Source: Meconema thalassinum (taxonomy: Eukaryota > Arthropoda > Insecta > Orthoptera > Tettigoniidae). From it: 64,000 nt of DNA. The stretch is from positions 173,052,704 through 173,116,703 of the forward strand of contig OX336389.2 in NCBI GenBank assembly GCA_946902985.2. The letters are read 5' to 3'. This document shows, in pieces, positions 44,388-54,759 of this stretch; the stretch's first letter is position 1; every line of letters begins with the position of its first letter. The notes under the pieces are model-generated. The model ran no database searches. It had not been told where the DNA came from and saw only the letters and a list, made by a program, of their open reading frames with translations. The position numbers and the translations under genes are program-made.

Positions 44388-45335
44388 GCTGTTGTTCGGC
44401 TTGGAAATGACGTATCAGAACCCGCTAAGATCCGCAAAGGTGTGCGACAAGGTTGTTTGCTGTCCACTGGACTGTTCAATGCCTTCGCTGAAGCTATAAC
44501 AAAGTGGTCTTTTAAAGGTTCTAATATGGGAGTGAAAGTTGGTGGAAGACTTATATAGAATATTAAATTTGCTGATGATCTGGCATTACTTGCAGTAAAT
44601 CCACATACATTAACAAACATGTTGCAATGTTTAAATGATACAGCTACAGAATACGGAATGAAAATCAATTTTAAGAAGACCAAGATTCTGGTGATAAGTA
44701 AGCATCAACACCAACTAAATATAACCATAAATAAAGAACCAGTACAACAGGTCAGTCGATTTAAATACCTTGGTCAGATCTTCACAGAAGACCTACAATG
44801 TGAAGTTGAAATCAGGAGCCGTATAGCCATGGCCAAGCAGGCATTCCGTGAAAAGCATTCTCTAATTTGTCAACGCTCGATGTCCCCCAGCCTTGGAAAA
44901 CAACTGGTTAAGACCTACATATGGCCAGTTGCAATGTACTGCAGTGAGACCTGGACAATGAATAGAGGTGACATTAAACGACTAGAAGCGTTTGAGATGT
45001 GGTGTTGGTGCCGAATGGAAAAGATCAGCTGGGTAGAGAAAATGACCAACATAACGGTGCTGGATCGAATAAAGGAAAAGCGGCAAATGATCCGCCAGAT
45101 ATATAGAACGAGATCCACCTGGCTTGGCCACAGGTTACGACATGGTGGCCTGATGATCGACATACTAGAAGGCAAAATACATGGAAAACGCCCTCGCGGG
45201 AGACCTCGGAACACTTTCATGAGATCTTTCCTAGATAGCTCTGGTTTACAAAGTTATGAAGTGGTCAAAAGGACAGCACAAGACCAAACAACGTCGAAAA
45301 GACTCATTGTAGGGGCAGACCAGTCGCTTGACTGA
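44388..45335 (+). pseudogene. LINE D reverse transcriptase C-terminal half
   Basis: RT blocks from GVRQGCLLSTGLFNAF through a stop at about 44557 to the catalytic KFADDLALLA, then FKYLGQIFTEDLQCEVEIRS, WPVAMYCSETWTM, and a C-terminal RPRGRPRNTFMRSFLD, ending GADQSLD. The sequence is closer to LINE A than to LINE B. One in-frame stop; the N-terminal RT and endonuclease are missing. Confidence 0.85.
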
Positions 45336-45353
45336 AAAACATGATGATGATGA
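44388..45353 (+). mobile_element. LINE D, 5'-truncated, GATGAT tail
   Basis: It starts abruptly inside RT (VVRLGNDVSEPAKIRKGVRQ) and runs to a stop at 45333-45335 and a short (ATG)n tail at 45341-45351. 5' truncation is typical of LINE insertion. No TSD found. Confidence 0.8.
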
Positions 45354-45354
45354 C

Positions 45355-45835
45355 TGACCCCACCTGCTAGTGACAGTACCTGACAACCTCTCCCCTTCCT
45401 TGTTTGTTTTTGATCATTATTAATCGGTGAGAAGATGTTAGTTAGTTATTGAGGTTTTAAGGGGCGGAACTATGAGGTCATCTGCCCCTAATGAGAAGGT
45501 GAAAACATATGGCATTGTGACATGGCATTTCACCAAAAATAAAATTGGAATCATAGCAATATTAAATGGGTTGCAATTTTCACCTGAAACATGCTGTGGT
45601 GTCCATAAAGGGGTCTTACATTCCTAGCAAAAATCAAAGTGAGCAAGGTTGGCTTTGGCAATCCCTAGTACTTGGGATAATCTGAAGAAAGTTTATATGG
45701 TGAGGCAGTGAATGTTCTCCAGTGTTCCTGAAAACACCTACGGTATACTGATTGGGGGCTACAGATCCTCTCATCCTATCCATGCTAATTCATCTTTGTT
45801 TGAACACTTTGCAAAATGTCTAAAGGAGTGAAGAA
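45355..45835. repeat. No gene; GGGGC...GCCCC repeat near 45450-45495
   Basis: GGTTTTAAGGGGCGG...GGTCATCTGCCCCTAATG (45450-45492) has the same hairpin-forming layout as 48150-48182 (TTTAAGGGGCCTAACATC...GGCCCCTAATG) and the fragment at 55315. A short interspersed repeat. The rest of the interval is unrecognised. Confidence 0.5.
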
Positions 45836-45837
45836 CC

Positions 45838-46020
45838 GGCCATGGTGCCGAGAGTACTAATTCGTGCCTCACTAGCATCAGGAGAGCATGGGTTCGAATC
45901 TCTACTTGACCATCCTGAAAATGGTGTTTGTGGTTTCCCATTTGCACCACCAGGCATGTGCCGGGACGGTTCCTTTCAATAGGTCCACTGCCAATTTACT
46001 TCTAAAATCCCTTCTCTGAC
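45838..46020 (+). mobile_element. SINE family B, truncated
   Basis: B box GGGTTCGAATCTC, then CATCCTGAAAATGGTGTTTG, GGTTTCCCATTTGCACCACC and AGGCATGTGCCGGGACGG. It is cut off near 46020, just before the SINE C target site. Confidence 0.65.
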
Positions 46021-46033
46021 CAATCCTGAAAAG

Positions 46034-46263
46034 TAATAATAATAATGTTATTGGCTTTACGTCCCTTTTAACTACTCTGGTTTTAGAGACGTTGGGCTGC
46101 CACAATTTTGCCTCAAAGGAGATTTTTAACGTGCCAGTAAAGATACTGACACGGCTCCCTCACATTTGCGCACCCTCAAATGTCGGTTGACTGCCAGGAT
46201 TCGATCCTGCAACCTTAGGAACAACGGGCGAGAACGGTTCTGCAGAGCCATGCAGCCATCGCT
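46034..46263 (-). mobile_element. SINE family C copy, 10-bp TSD
   Basis: The minus strand head GATGGCTGCATGGCTCTGCA, B box AGGATCGAATCC, and body with ACTGGCACGTTAAAAATC end in an ATT-repeat tail. It is flanked by TCCTGAAAAG at 46024-46033 and 46264-46273. Confidence 0.9.
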
Positions 46264-46274
46264 TCCTGAAAAGC

Positions 46275-46560
46275 TATTGGCTGCATTAATAAAATTATAA
46301 AGGAACGAAGATTCCACTCCAATAAAGATATCATTGACTCAATGAAAAATGTTTATAGGAGGGATTCAAGTTCTTTGTATATGGCTTTGCACAACAAGCA
46401 GTTGATGTGGATCTGTATTCCCACAGCAACTTACCATCTACGTTTTTTATAATTGTGTTGTAATAGCTTTTTTAAAACGACGGTCGACCTTGAAGGGACA
46501 GCACACTGCCAGAATGAAAATGTGGAAGGAAAGAACTGACCATCTTTCAAGCTGGATGTT
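46275..46560. other. No recognisable gene
   Basis: No motifs seen; possibly the upstream, unrecognisable part of the LINE C remnant that follows. Confidence 0.4.
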
Positions 46561-46564
46561 TGCA

Positions 46565-46790
46565 AAGGAAAGCTTCCCTTCTGGTCACAAGGAGAAATGG
46601 CCTATATGAAAGGCACTGAAGAGACTTTGAATACCAGTGAGTAGAACCAAGCTGAATCTGCAGAATAGGGGTTTTACAACAGATTCATCCTTATGTGATT
46701 GTGGAGAGCAGCAGACAGTTCAACATCTTTGTCAGTGTACCTTGTGTCCATCAAACGCTGTTATTTGTCACACACAGTGGGGTAGTCACA
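46565..46790 (+). pseudogene. LINE C C-terminal remnant
   Basis: A broken frame reads IPVSRTKLNLQNRGFTTDSS followed by LCDCGEQQTVQHLCQCTLCP, matching the tail of LINE C at 39140-39248 plus 40391-40460. It includes two stops in the upstream part. A third 3'-end fragment of this family. Confidence 0.65.
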
Positions 46791-46972
46791 CATCAATAAT
46801 CTTTAGGTAATGCTAAATGAATTAGTGTTTTTGTAATAGTAAAATTTGTTGAATCCAGACCAATGGGCTGTGCCTAGACCAATAATTACTAGGTAGCGCA
46901 ACCCTAGCCATATATACACCCCTGGTTGGGTACTCACACATCATTAATCTTTATTCAGACCAGACCTGTGCG

Positions 46973-47213
46973 AACATTTTGTATCCCACATGTTGAAAAC
47001 TGGAGTGACATCAATGTCTGCGCCTTATTAACAGTTGAAGAGACTTCATGCGCTCTCAAACATGGCTGCCGCCATTGAAGGAGCAATACATAAAAACTCA
47101 TATTTACATAATTTAGCAGATATTTCCGGTGACCAGGGATAGCGATTTAAATTGGTAATGTCCCCCAGAAGATGAAGCAAGGTACATAAAAGCCACGATG
47201 ACATCCGATTCAG
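46973..47213. mobile_element. Element M, truncated copy (right end only)
   Basis: TTTTGTATCCCACATGTTG to GAAGATGAAGCAAGGTACAT and a GATTCAGAAATAAT end align with 47670-47965 and 61420-61722. It lies directly upstream of the next M copy. Confidence 0.6.
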
Positions 47214-47254
47214 AAATAATAATGAAATTTGGTGCTCTTGTCTTAACGGTAGCA

Positions 47255-47962
47255 CTGAATGAAAGTAGAACGAGCGATAACATTCTCTATATTACATGAA
47301 TTAGCCAAAATACCTTATCAAACAACGAAAAATAAATCAGGGAATGATGTTTTAATAGATGATTCCTCCTCTGCTGTCTGTGACCCACCTAGCCATCCCA
47401 AATAGGATCAAGACGTATAAAGGCAAATTTCCAGCTGTGGCCGCCATTGTTCACATCAATCATCATTAAAACAGTAGTCAACCTCGCCCTTACAGTACTA
47501 TGCCGCACCTACACCCGACCATTCTAACCCTCGTTTTCTCCAATCCAATGGTTTTTGACAATGGTTACAGCCTAACGCATCCCAATGAATGTTTTTTTTA
47601 TCAACAGCGGTTTTGTATCCTACCTTTTTTTTTATCAACAGTGATTTTGTATCCCACTTTCTTTTATCAACAGTGATTTTGTATCCCACATGTTGGCAAC
47701 AATGTGTGCATCTCGGTGTGTGCCGCTAGAGTGCGCCTTGTTGACAGTTGAACGAGATACAAGCGCTGTCGGAACATGGCAGCCGTTCTTAAAAGAGAAA
47801 AAAATAAAAACACATATTTACGTACTTTGGCACATATATGAGGTGCAGTAGTGACCAGGTTTCCTAATTTCAATAAATAACATCGCCCAGAAGATGAAAC
47901 AAGTGGACACAAGGTATGTAAATGTCACATTCATGTATAAGCCGCGATCTACTTTCATTCAG
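47255..47962. mobile_element. Element M, short copy with TIRs
   Basis: It starts CTGAATGAAAGTAGAACG and ends with the complement of CTGAATGAAAGTAGATCG. Outside these, GTAGCA on the left and AATTA on the right are shared with the long copy, so the true ends may lie a few bases further out; no TSD was fixed. Relative to 57393-61722 it lacks a segment of about 300 bp (60872-61175) holding a promoter and ORF, and it lacks the LINE insertion. It provides the empty site for that LINE (47314-47320). Confidence 0.75.
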
Positions 47963-48139
47963 AATTAGTAAAATAATTGGACGAAAGACTCTACTGTCCA
48001 TACATAAATGTATCTTAATTGCACGAGTCATGCACGAAGTTGGAGCAAGCCTGCTGACTGTGAATCCCTACCTATTTCGGCACTTCTGAAGGAGAGAAAA
48101 CCAGGCAAAGGAAAGATGATGATGATAATTATGATAATA

Positions 48140-49430
48140 TTGTTGCTTTAAGGGGCCTAACATCTAGGTTATCGGCCCCTAATGATCTGGGTGATAGCGA
48201 AAATTACAATGAAATGGAAACCAGAACAAAAATTAAGTGAGACGGAAAATACTTACAAAAAGGAACTCAGATTGAAACAACTCACAAAATGTTCTTACAA
48301 AAGTGAATTTAGAACGAAAATACTCACAAAAGGAATAGATTGAAAAATACACACAAAATGTAGGCTAGGTTCAAAATACATACAAAATGCAATGCAGAGT
48401 CGAAATACTTACAAAATGCAATTGAAATTCAAAATACTTACAAAATGTAAATGAGATCGAAAATACATACAAAATGCAAATGAAGTTCAAAATACTTACA
48501 AAATGTAATTGAAATTGAAAATACACAATGCAATTCAGATTGAAAGATCCCATTTCCAATCCAAAATATTCACAAAGTGCAATTGAAATTCAAAATACTT
48601 ACAAAATGCAATTGAAATTGAAAATGCTTACAAAGTGTACGGTAGATTCAAACTACTCATTTGGATTGACAATAATTACAAAATGCAATTTAGATTGAAA
48701 ATACTTGACAAAATATAATTTAGATTCAAAATACCCACAAAATGCAATTGAGAATCAAAATACTTGAAAAATGCCCACCACACAAAATGCAATTCAAATT
48801 CAAAATTCTTGCGAAATGTGGTTTTGGTTGAAAATACTTACAAAATGCAATTGAAATTCAAAATACTCACTAAAATGCCCTGCTCCTCCATTGAAAGACT
48901 TACTAAATAGCAATTTAGATTGTCAATCTTTACAAAATGCAATTGAGGTTGAAAACAATCGCGAAATGCAATTTAGATCGAAAAAACGTACAAAATGCAA
49001 TGTAGATTAAAAAATACCTACAAAATGTAGTGTAGATAAAGAAAAAAAAATGCTCAAGGGAATTTAGAGACACGGGGAGCCAAGTAACAAAAAAAGTGCG
49101 GGAATCTTAAAGAGAAAAGGAAATATAATGAAAAGAAAACAAGAGGCCTGACCCCTCGAAGAACGAGGGATCAGGAAAGATGAGACAAGGGCCAATTAAG
49201 GCGGGAAAGTGAAAGACTCCCTAGGCCTCGGATACCCTAATACCGTCGGGGTCGGAAAAGAACAAGAGTTGACCAGGGGAGGTCGACAGGAAAGAAGACC
49301 GAGAGGAGCCCGGCACAAGTAAGTGGAAGCAATGCCGGACTCAGCTAGGGTCCCATGGTCGCCAACCCACTTCCCACAAGTGTGAGCCCCTGGGGGAGCA
49401 AAGGAAAGAGAGGAGCATGTTATTTGCATA

Positions 49431-49461
<31 letters not shown>

Positions 49462-49462
49462 T
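48140..49462 (+). repeat. Composite repeat with 30-bp minisatellite
   Basis: It begins CTTTAAGGGGCCTAACATCT and GGCCCCTAATG (hairpin-forming). From about 48240 to 49040 it holds roughly 25-30 degenerate units of about 30 bp, consensus near CAAAATGCAATTGAAATTCA plus AAATACTTA. A non-repeated tail follows, with GACTCCCTAGGCCTCGGATA, GGAGGTCGACAGG, GGTCGCCAACCCACTTCCC and GAGCCCCTGGGGG, closing with an (ATT)n run (49430-49460). The layout suggests one non-autonomous element with internal tandem repeats and an (ATT)n 3' tail. Confidence 0.65.
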
Positions 49463-49567
49463 CGATTAAATGGTGCTTGGGTACTTGGTATGGCATGAGG
49501 GAGGTCCTCACAGTTACAGAAAGGTTGATAACGCCTGATTTAGAGGCTACTTTCAGATAAAAAAAAA

Positions 49568-50176
49568 ATGGAATGTCACAGAATCATTCTGCGATCTGCA
49601 GGAGTCTACAGAACCCCGTGTTCCTGTGGGCAGGTGTACATAGGAACCACGAAGAGGAGCATGACCACCAGACTTGAGGAACACAACAGACACAGCTGCC
49701 TGGGTCAAACTGAGAAATCGTCAGTCGCTGAGCATTCTCTCTTGCCTGGTCACGATGTGCAGTGCGGGGACACGGAGATACTCTCCACTACCATACACTA
49801 CCACCCCAGGCTGCAACGGGAAGCTATAGAAATATTCAAACTATCCCACAACTTCAAACTAAAGGAAGAAATTGAACCTGTGCGTAATACATGGATCCCG
49901 GCCCTTAGGAACACCAAGGCAAAGATATCACGCATACATCAACCTGAAGAACCTTCCCGCTACAGCTCGGCAGTCGCCCGGGAAACACCTTGCCCTCACA
50001 AGTTCAGTCGCCGCAGCCGGTGCACACGCCACAGCCCGCAACATGTATGTGAGACCAGACAATCTAGCCGGACTTCGCAGAGAACGCTCGGCTCACACGG
50101 TACAAATACTGCAAGCAGTGGAGTTGGTCCTCATTCCATTGCTGACCAAGGAAAGGAGCGGATTGTAATAAATTAG
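49568..50176 (+). CDS. Penelope-like GIY-YIG endonuclease (partial)
   Basis: Penelope-like retroelements fuse an RT to a C-terminal GIY-YIG nuclease that nicks the target. Residues about 13-60 read GVYRTPCSCGQVYIGTTKRS, MTTRLEEHNRH and SSVAEHSLLPGHDVQ: the GxY and YIG pair, the CxC characteristic of Penelope EN domains, the Arg and the H-H region. From there to about residue 125 the frame looks family-like (YHPRLQREAIEIFK); the last 75 residues are Ser/Arg/Thr-rich and may be shifted out of the true frame. The ATG at 49568 is only the first available in a truncated copy. Confidence 0.8.
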   Translation: MECHRIILRSAGVYRTPCSCGQVYIGTTKRSMTTRLEEHNRHSCLGQTEKSSVAEHSLLPGHDVQCGDTEILSTTIHYHPRLQREAIEIFKLSHNFKLKEEIEPVRNTWIPALRNTKAKISRIHQPEEPSRYSSAVARETPCPHKFSRRSRCTRHSPQHVCETRQSSRTSQRTLGSHGTNTASSGVGPHSIADQGKERIVIN

Positions 50177-50232
50177 ATTTCACTGGATTAAATTGTGTCA
50201 ATACGGGGCCAATATCAGGAACATGATGGACC

Positions 50233-50264
50233 CTTGATAATGCCGGAAGCAGTTTCCGGTGAAA
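50233..50264 (+). other. Hammerhead-like hairpin in Penelope 3' region
   Basis: CTTGATAAT (degenerate for CTGATGA) is followed by the stem GCCGGAA / TTCCGGT, six Watson-Crick pairs plus one G-T, with a 5-nt loop, and immediately by GAAAC. Terminal repeats of Penelope-like elements are known to carry hammerhead ribozymes, so the position is as expected. The core deviation makes this copy unlikely to cleave. Confidence 0.5.
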
Positions 50265-50479
50265 CATTGGGAGATACCCTGTCTGGACCACGGTCTACAA
50301 GCCCTAACAACTTGCACCTAATTATGAACGTCGGCCGTGAAAGCCTAAGCTGTTATAATGGTTTCAGTATCAATTTCACATGTACGAGGATAATAACTAG
50401 CATAACTGCCGACTTGAGGGCAGTCATAACCCCCTATGCTCACCATATTGGAACAGTAGTAGACCAATGGTTATGATAT

Positions 50480-51220
50480 TATCGGTTCAATTTCACTCTG
50501 TCTAGTTGTAAAATAAAGACACACCAGCCCCCATTTAAACAAATCTACCCTGTCGACTCGTAAGTCATTATGAACACAGCTCACCAACCAGTAGCACCTG
50601 TGACAGCCTAATATAGGCTTATACCAAAAATGCATTTGAGATCAGTAATCAACCTGTTACTTATTTAATTCATACCACCTTACACATTTCTTTAACCAGC
50701 TGAGTAGCACAATTGGTAAGGTTAGAGATCAACATTAAAAATAAACCATTTTGTGTATGACTGGGCAGACCTTTAAATATTTATATTAATTTAAATTTGG
50801 TAAGGTAGCATCTGTGCTCAAGTGCTACGGGTAGTACAATAAAATAATGACAGTTTATTTGCAATTGGTGGAAAATGACATGTTGCGAGGCCAGCTGCAG
50901 ATTTTCTCAGTTGATGCCTGCGAGTGACCGGGGAAAAACTTTCCCAGAACCGACAGCAGGATTTAGACCAAGTCCGTACATTGCCAATGCGCATGCACTA
51001 GGAGTTACACTCTCTAGCAGATGGGATGAGAAGATACCAACACACAACAATTTTCTGTAGAGAGCTGAGCTATTTTTGTTGTGAGAGCAGAACATACAAT
51101 AGAGAGAGAGCACGCAAAATCCGAATAATTTTCTATTATGTAATAGATAATGTGACTAAGATACAGGAGATGAACATTTTATCGCTAGAGGGTGTTGCAT
51201 TTTATTTTGCCGCTTATCTT
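50480..51220. other. No recognisable gene
   Basis: One tRNA-A-box-like string (GCTGAGTAGCACAATTGGTA at 50699) lacks a B box. The rest is unrecognised. Confidence 0.4.
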
Positions 51221-51224
51221 GCAA

Positions 51225-51360
51225 GTGGGGAACGTGGAATACGGCTTTACATACAAAAAAAAAAACCTAATCTACGGATTACACCCTAGAAAACATTGCT
51301 TGTAGTAGGCTTAGAAGCAGTAATTTTCGCCCAGACCGTCGTCTAACCAAGTAGCGACCA
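51225..51360 (-). repeat. Third copy of the 1750-2345 repeat
   Basis: Read on the minus strand: GACGGTCTGGGCGAAAATTA, CTACAAGCAATG, AGGGTGTAA and TTTGTATGTAAAGCC match 1885-1970 and 2256-2335. Confidence 0.55.
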
Positions 51361-51385
51361 ATGGCTTTGTCTCACCCAACTTAAC

Positions 51386-51894
51386 TACATCAGTAATTTA
51401 CATCCAGACAGTCGTCTAACCTCACTACAGGGGAGTGCGAAGCACATTATTGCAGTCTGTCGAGAGCTATGAGATATTGCTGATACTGTCTGAAATTTTG
51501 TATCTGGGACTCATGTGCAGTTGAGTATTTTACGGACTTGTAATATAGTTTGCTCGTGAGGGGGCTCTGCGAAAGAACAGCGTAGACATCATAAGGATGA
51601 AATTATCATAAACGTGTCAAAAATACCCAGTCCCGGAGTCAGGGGTTAAACACTGGAGATAATCCCTACAGCCAGGCCAGGAATCAAACCCACAAACATC
51701 AAGTCAAAGCGTACATCAGTAATTTACATCCAGACAGTCGTCTAACCTCACTACAGCGGAGTGCGAAGCACATTATTGCAGTCTGTCGAGAGCTATGAGA
51801 TATTGCTGATACTGTCTGAAATTTTGTATCTGGGACTCATGTGCAGTTGAGTATTTTACGGACTTGTAATATAGTTTGCTCGTGAGGGGGCTCT
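51386..51894. repeat. 183-bp direct duplication, nearly identical
   Basis: 51386-51568 and 51712-51894 (offset 326) differ at one position by eye (CAGGGGAG against CAGCGGAG). The 143 bp between is single copy. The near identity points to a recent duplication or recombination between repeats. Confidence 0.9.
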
Positions 51895-51895
51895 A

Positions 51896-52540
51896 GCCTG
51901 TAAGAAAACCGGTAGCTAGTGATGGGAAGCGTGATGCAGAGCTCTCGATCCAGTCAGAGCAACCGATGCAGTCCATGCCTTGTAACGCTATCTCGATGCT
52001 GTATGTGGATGCAATCGTGGATGTTAAATGAGAAAAATACATATCTGCAAATTTGCTTGTATAACAAAGAATCCGTACTTGGTAAAATTTGGCTCCCTGG
52101 TGTGACATTATAGCAGTTTTTATTTACATTATTATTAACAACAGTCATTGCCTGGAGGTGAGCAACAGGTGCATTGCATTCCTTTCTGACCCATTGACTG
52201 GACTGACACAGAAGTGCGATTGCACAGGTCTATGACTGAGAGGTTAACAATTTGTTTCCTGTAGTAACAAACCCTCCAAAATAACGTGTCATTATTCTAG
52301 TCTGTAAGAAAACCGGTAGCTAGTGATGGGAAGCGTGATGCACAGCTCTCGATCCAGTCAGAGCAACCGATGCAGTCCGTGCCTTGTAACGCTATCTTGA
52401 TGCTGTATGTGACGTCAGGCGCATGTGGTTTCTCTCTCGAGCTAGTGCTGGCAAGCGTGATTCAGAGCTCTCGATGCATGCCGAGCAACCGATAAGTCCA
52501 TATCCTGTAATGCTATCTCGATGTTGTATCATGATGTCGG
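51896..52540. repeat. Three copies of a 115-bp repeat
   Basis: 51898-52010 and 52302-52414 are about 95 percent identical (CTGTAAGAAAACCGGTAGCT onward, including AGCTCTCGATCCAGTCAGAG). 52436-52540 is a diverged third copy (GCTAGTGCTGGCAAGCGTGA). They lie directly after the 183-bp duplication, so this is a locally amplified cluster. Confidence 0.85.
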
Positions 52541-52717
52541 GCACTTGCGGTGTGCTGTTCCTCGACTGTAGTCTGTTTGCCTGCCGATCATCTAACGGAA
52601 CGTTCACTTGTTTATAATCTACTCGCAGTGAACGTACTACTTCGTGCATCGTTTGGGCATTATCTCATTGACCGAATTATCACGTACATTAATTCCCAAC
52701 AGTATGACATGTTTTAT

Positions 52718-53018
52718 GTTGTTGTTTGAGTCTTCAGTCTTTAGACTGGTTTGATGCAGCTCCCCATGCCTCCCTGTCCTGAGCTAATCGTTTCATCTCT
52801 ACATTGCTACCACACCCTACATCCGAGGCAATCTGTTTAACATATTCTAATCTTGGTCTACCCCTACAGTTCTTGTCCTCGACCCTTCCTTCCATAATTA
52901 AGCTTGCTATTCCTGGGTGTCTTAGTATGTGTCCTACCAACCTATCTCTTCTCTTCATTAGGAGTCGCCAGAAACATCCCTCCTCTCCCACTCGTAGTAA
53001 TAACTCTTCGTTTGTAAC
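52718..53018 (-). mobile_element. LINE A 3' fragment, 8-bp TSD
   Basis: 301 bp of the LINE A 3' end (tail GTTGTTG at the left), encoding RRDRLVGHILRHPGIASLIM to SNQSKD as at 29320. It is flanked by TGTTTTAT at 52710-52717 and 53019-53026. Severe 5' truncation, otherwise well preserved. Confidence 0.9.
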
Positions 53019-53039
53019 TGTTTTATTAATTAAGTTACG

Positions 53040-53540
53040 TAATACTATTTATGTTCGACGATGTCGATATGTAAACATTATGTGTCGGAAAACTGTATCA
53101 TAATGAGGCTCATTATAACACTATTTTTCATTATGAAACAGTTTCTCCCACCAATCAGAACTCAAGAAACAGTTGTGTGGCCAATTAGATATGGATACCT
53201 TCGCGCATGCGCTCAAAATCCAACATATTTCTGTGTTGTCAAGCAAAGTGAATGGTCTCTGCTTCCGGAGTGCCTTGACAACGCATGCGCTCTGTTCAGT
53301 CACCAAAGCCAGCGCCTTGTTCACTAATAACTGAATTAACTGAATCCCACAGATATTTATGAATATTTATGTTAAAACATATAATAAAGTTATATTTATC
53401 GCCGAACATAAATAGTCGTATGCAACTCGCCTATAATGGTAATTAAGACACTCGTATGGAAATTATAAAACTCGCATATGCTCGTTTTATAAAGATACTC
53501 GTGTCTTAATTATAGCCATTATAGGCTCGTTTGCATAATG
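53040..53540. repeat. MITE-like region with several inverted repeats
   Basis: ACTATTTATGTTCG (about 53044) is inverted at CGAACATAAATAGT (53403). Nearby, CCTATAATGG plus TAATTAAGACAC (53431) is inverted at GTGTCTTAATTA plus CCATTATAGG (about 53490-53528) around a CTCG-rich centre. Two overlapping foldbacks, or one element with complex termini; no TSD was found. Confidence 0.5.
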
Positions 53541-53544
53541 TACT

Positions 53545-54170
53545 ATTATAGGCAATCAATCAAAATTCTTTTGTGTGATTGGTGGAACAGTGATTAATCA
53601 AATCAGTGGTTGCGAACGGAAATAGTAGTCATTCTCGATATCACGAATCACCACAGTAATTTTTATTTCAAGTTAACAGTTCCCACGTATGGTAAACGCA
53701 CATACCACCATGTTCATATGCATTCTTGTTTGTTTCCGTTATTAAATATTCCAACGTGTTCTTGTAAAACCTTACACTACTATTGTATGTTTTCTTTTTG
53801 AATCCACATGTCAGTAAATCATAGTACTATTCCTTGAAATATCCGTACCTCCAAGGGACAATATCCCGTTAGCCAGCGGCTCTCCCCCAGGATTCCACAT
53901 ACCACACCAACATTCTGCGGGGTACCGCAGTGTCGTGGAAGAATCTTTCATTTCGCCTGGACCCCAGTTTATTCCGCAGATACTATGGCATTAAATGGGC
54001 GTTAGTTATCCTGCATGACCAATGTTCGTGAAAGTCCAATTTTGCTATTTATTAACTAATTTATTGCAGCTAATAGCCATACTTAAATCCAATTATATGA
54101 CGTCATAATTCCGTATATATAATTACTAGCAGTAGTGCCCGGCTTCGCCCGGAGGATTTATTTGTTTTAG
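53545..54170. other. No gene; possible element start at 54126
   Basis: AATTACTAGCAGTAGTGCCC plus GGCTTCGCCCGG (54121-54152) looks like the start of an interspersed element, with a candidate end AGCTTTATTATATTAGTATA at about 57214. The rest is unrecognised. Confidence 0.4.
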
Positions 54171-54171
54171 G

Positions 54172-54757
54172 TAGGTTGGACATGGAGATTGGCAGGAGGG
54201 TACAGCAGAGCAATGCATTCTATCAAAGTGTAAGAAAACTTGTTTGTGATAAGGAAGTACCAAGGAAAAGCAAGGAGGTAATGTATAAAGTGTACTATGT
54301 ACCCATATTAACTTATGCAGCTGAGACTTGGACCCTGACAAGCTGGCAAGAGAGTAGAATCCAAGCCAGTGAAATTAAATTCCTAAGAAGTATGATAGGA
54401 AAGACAAGGAAAGACAGAGTGAGGAATGAAGATGTTAGGAAGGAAGTTGGGATGGGAAAACTAAATGAGAGAATTGAGAAGAATAAACTAAGGTGGTTTG
54501 GACATGTAAAGAGGATGGAGGAAAATAGAATACCAAGACAGATGCTGGAGGCCAAGTGCAAGGGTAAGGGAGCAAGGGGAAGACCTAGAACAAGGTGGAT
54601 CGATTCAGTGAAGAACAGCGTGAGAAAAAGAAATCTGGACTGGGACAAGATCGCGGAAGAAGAATTGTGGAAGGAAAGAGGAAAGTGGAGAAGTGCTATA
54701 AATACCCCGACCCGGCAGGAGCTGGATAAGGGGAGATGATGATGATGATGATGATGA
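54172..54757 (+). mobile_element. LINE E, 5'-truncated, (GAT)n tail
   Basis: It starts in the post-RT region and ends with GATGATGATGATGATGATGA (54735-54757). Same family as 57450-60616 and 62672-63859. Confidence 0.85.
54173..54739 (+). CDS. LINE E protein C-terminus
   Basis: An open frame of 188 codons: DMEIGRRVQQSNAFYQSVRK, KEVMYKVYYVPILTYAAETW, DRVRNEDVRKEVGMGKLNER, LRWFGHVKRMEENRIPRQML, RGRPRTRWIDSVKNSVRKRN, ending ELDKGR. It matches the C-terminal half of the ORF at 58100-60598 block by block. The catalytic RT is not included, so it is a non-functional piece although the frame is clean. Confidence 0.85.
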   Translation, partial: RLDMEIGRRVQQSNAFYQSVRKLVCDKEVPRKSKEVMYKVYYVPILTYAAETWTLTSWQESRIQASEIKFLRSMIGKTRKDRVRNEDVRKEVGMGKLNERIEKNKLRWFGHVKRMEENRIPRQMLEAKCKGKGARGRPRTRWIDSVKNSVRKRNLDWDKIAEEELWKERGKWRSAINTPTRQELDKGR

Positions 54758-54759
54758 AT

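Larger units (their letters stand above)
49568..50335 (+). mobile_element. Penelope-like element, 3' part
   Basis: Contains the GIY-YIG endonuclease end of a Penelope-like ORF and, 60 bp after its stop, a hammerhead-like hairpin (50233-50264). The reverse transcriptase is absent, so the copy is 5' truncated at about 49560, next to an A-rich run. The right limit is approximate. Confidence 0.75.

Noticed and set aside
48371..48559. Hydrophobic repetitive minus-strand ORF
   Set aside because: It is the translation of a 30-bp minisatellite, not a membrane protein.
48240..49040. CRISPR-like array of about 30-bp units
   Set aside because: Units are contiguous and degenerate without unique spacers, and the genome is eukaryotic; this is a minisatellite.
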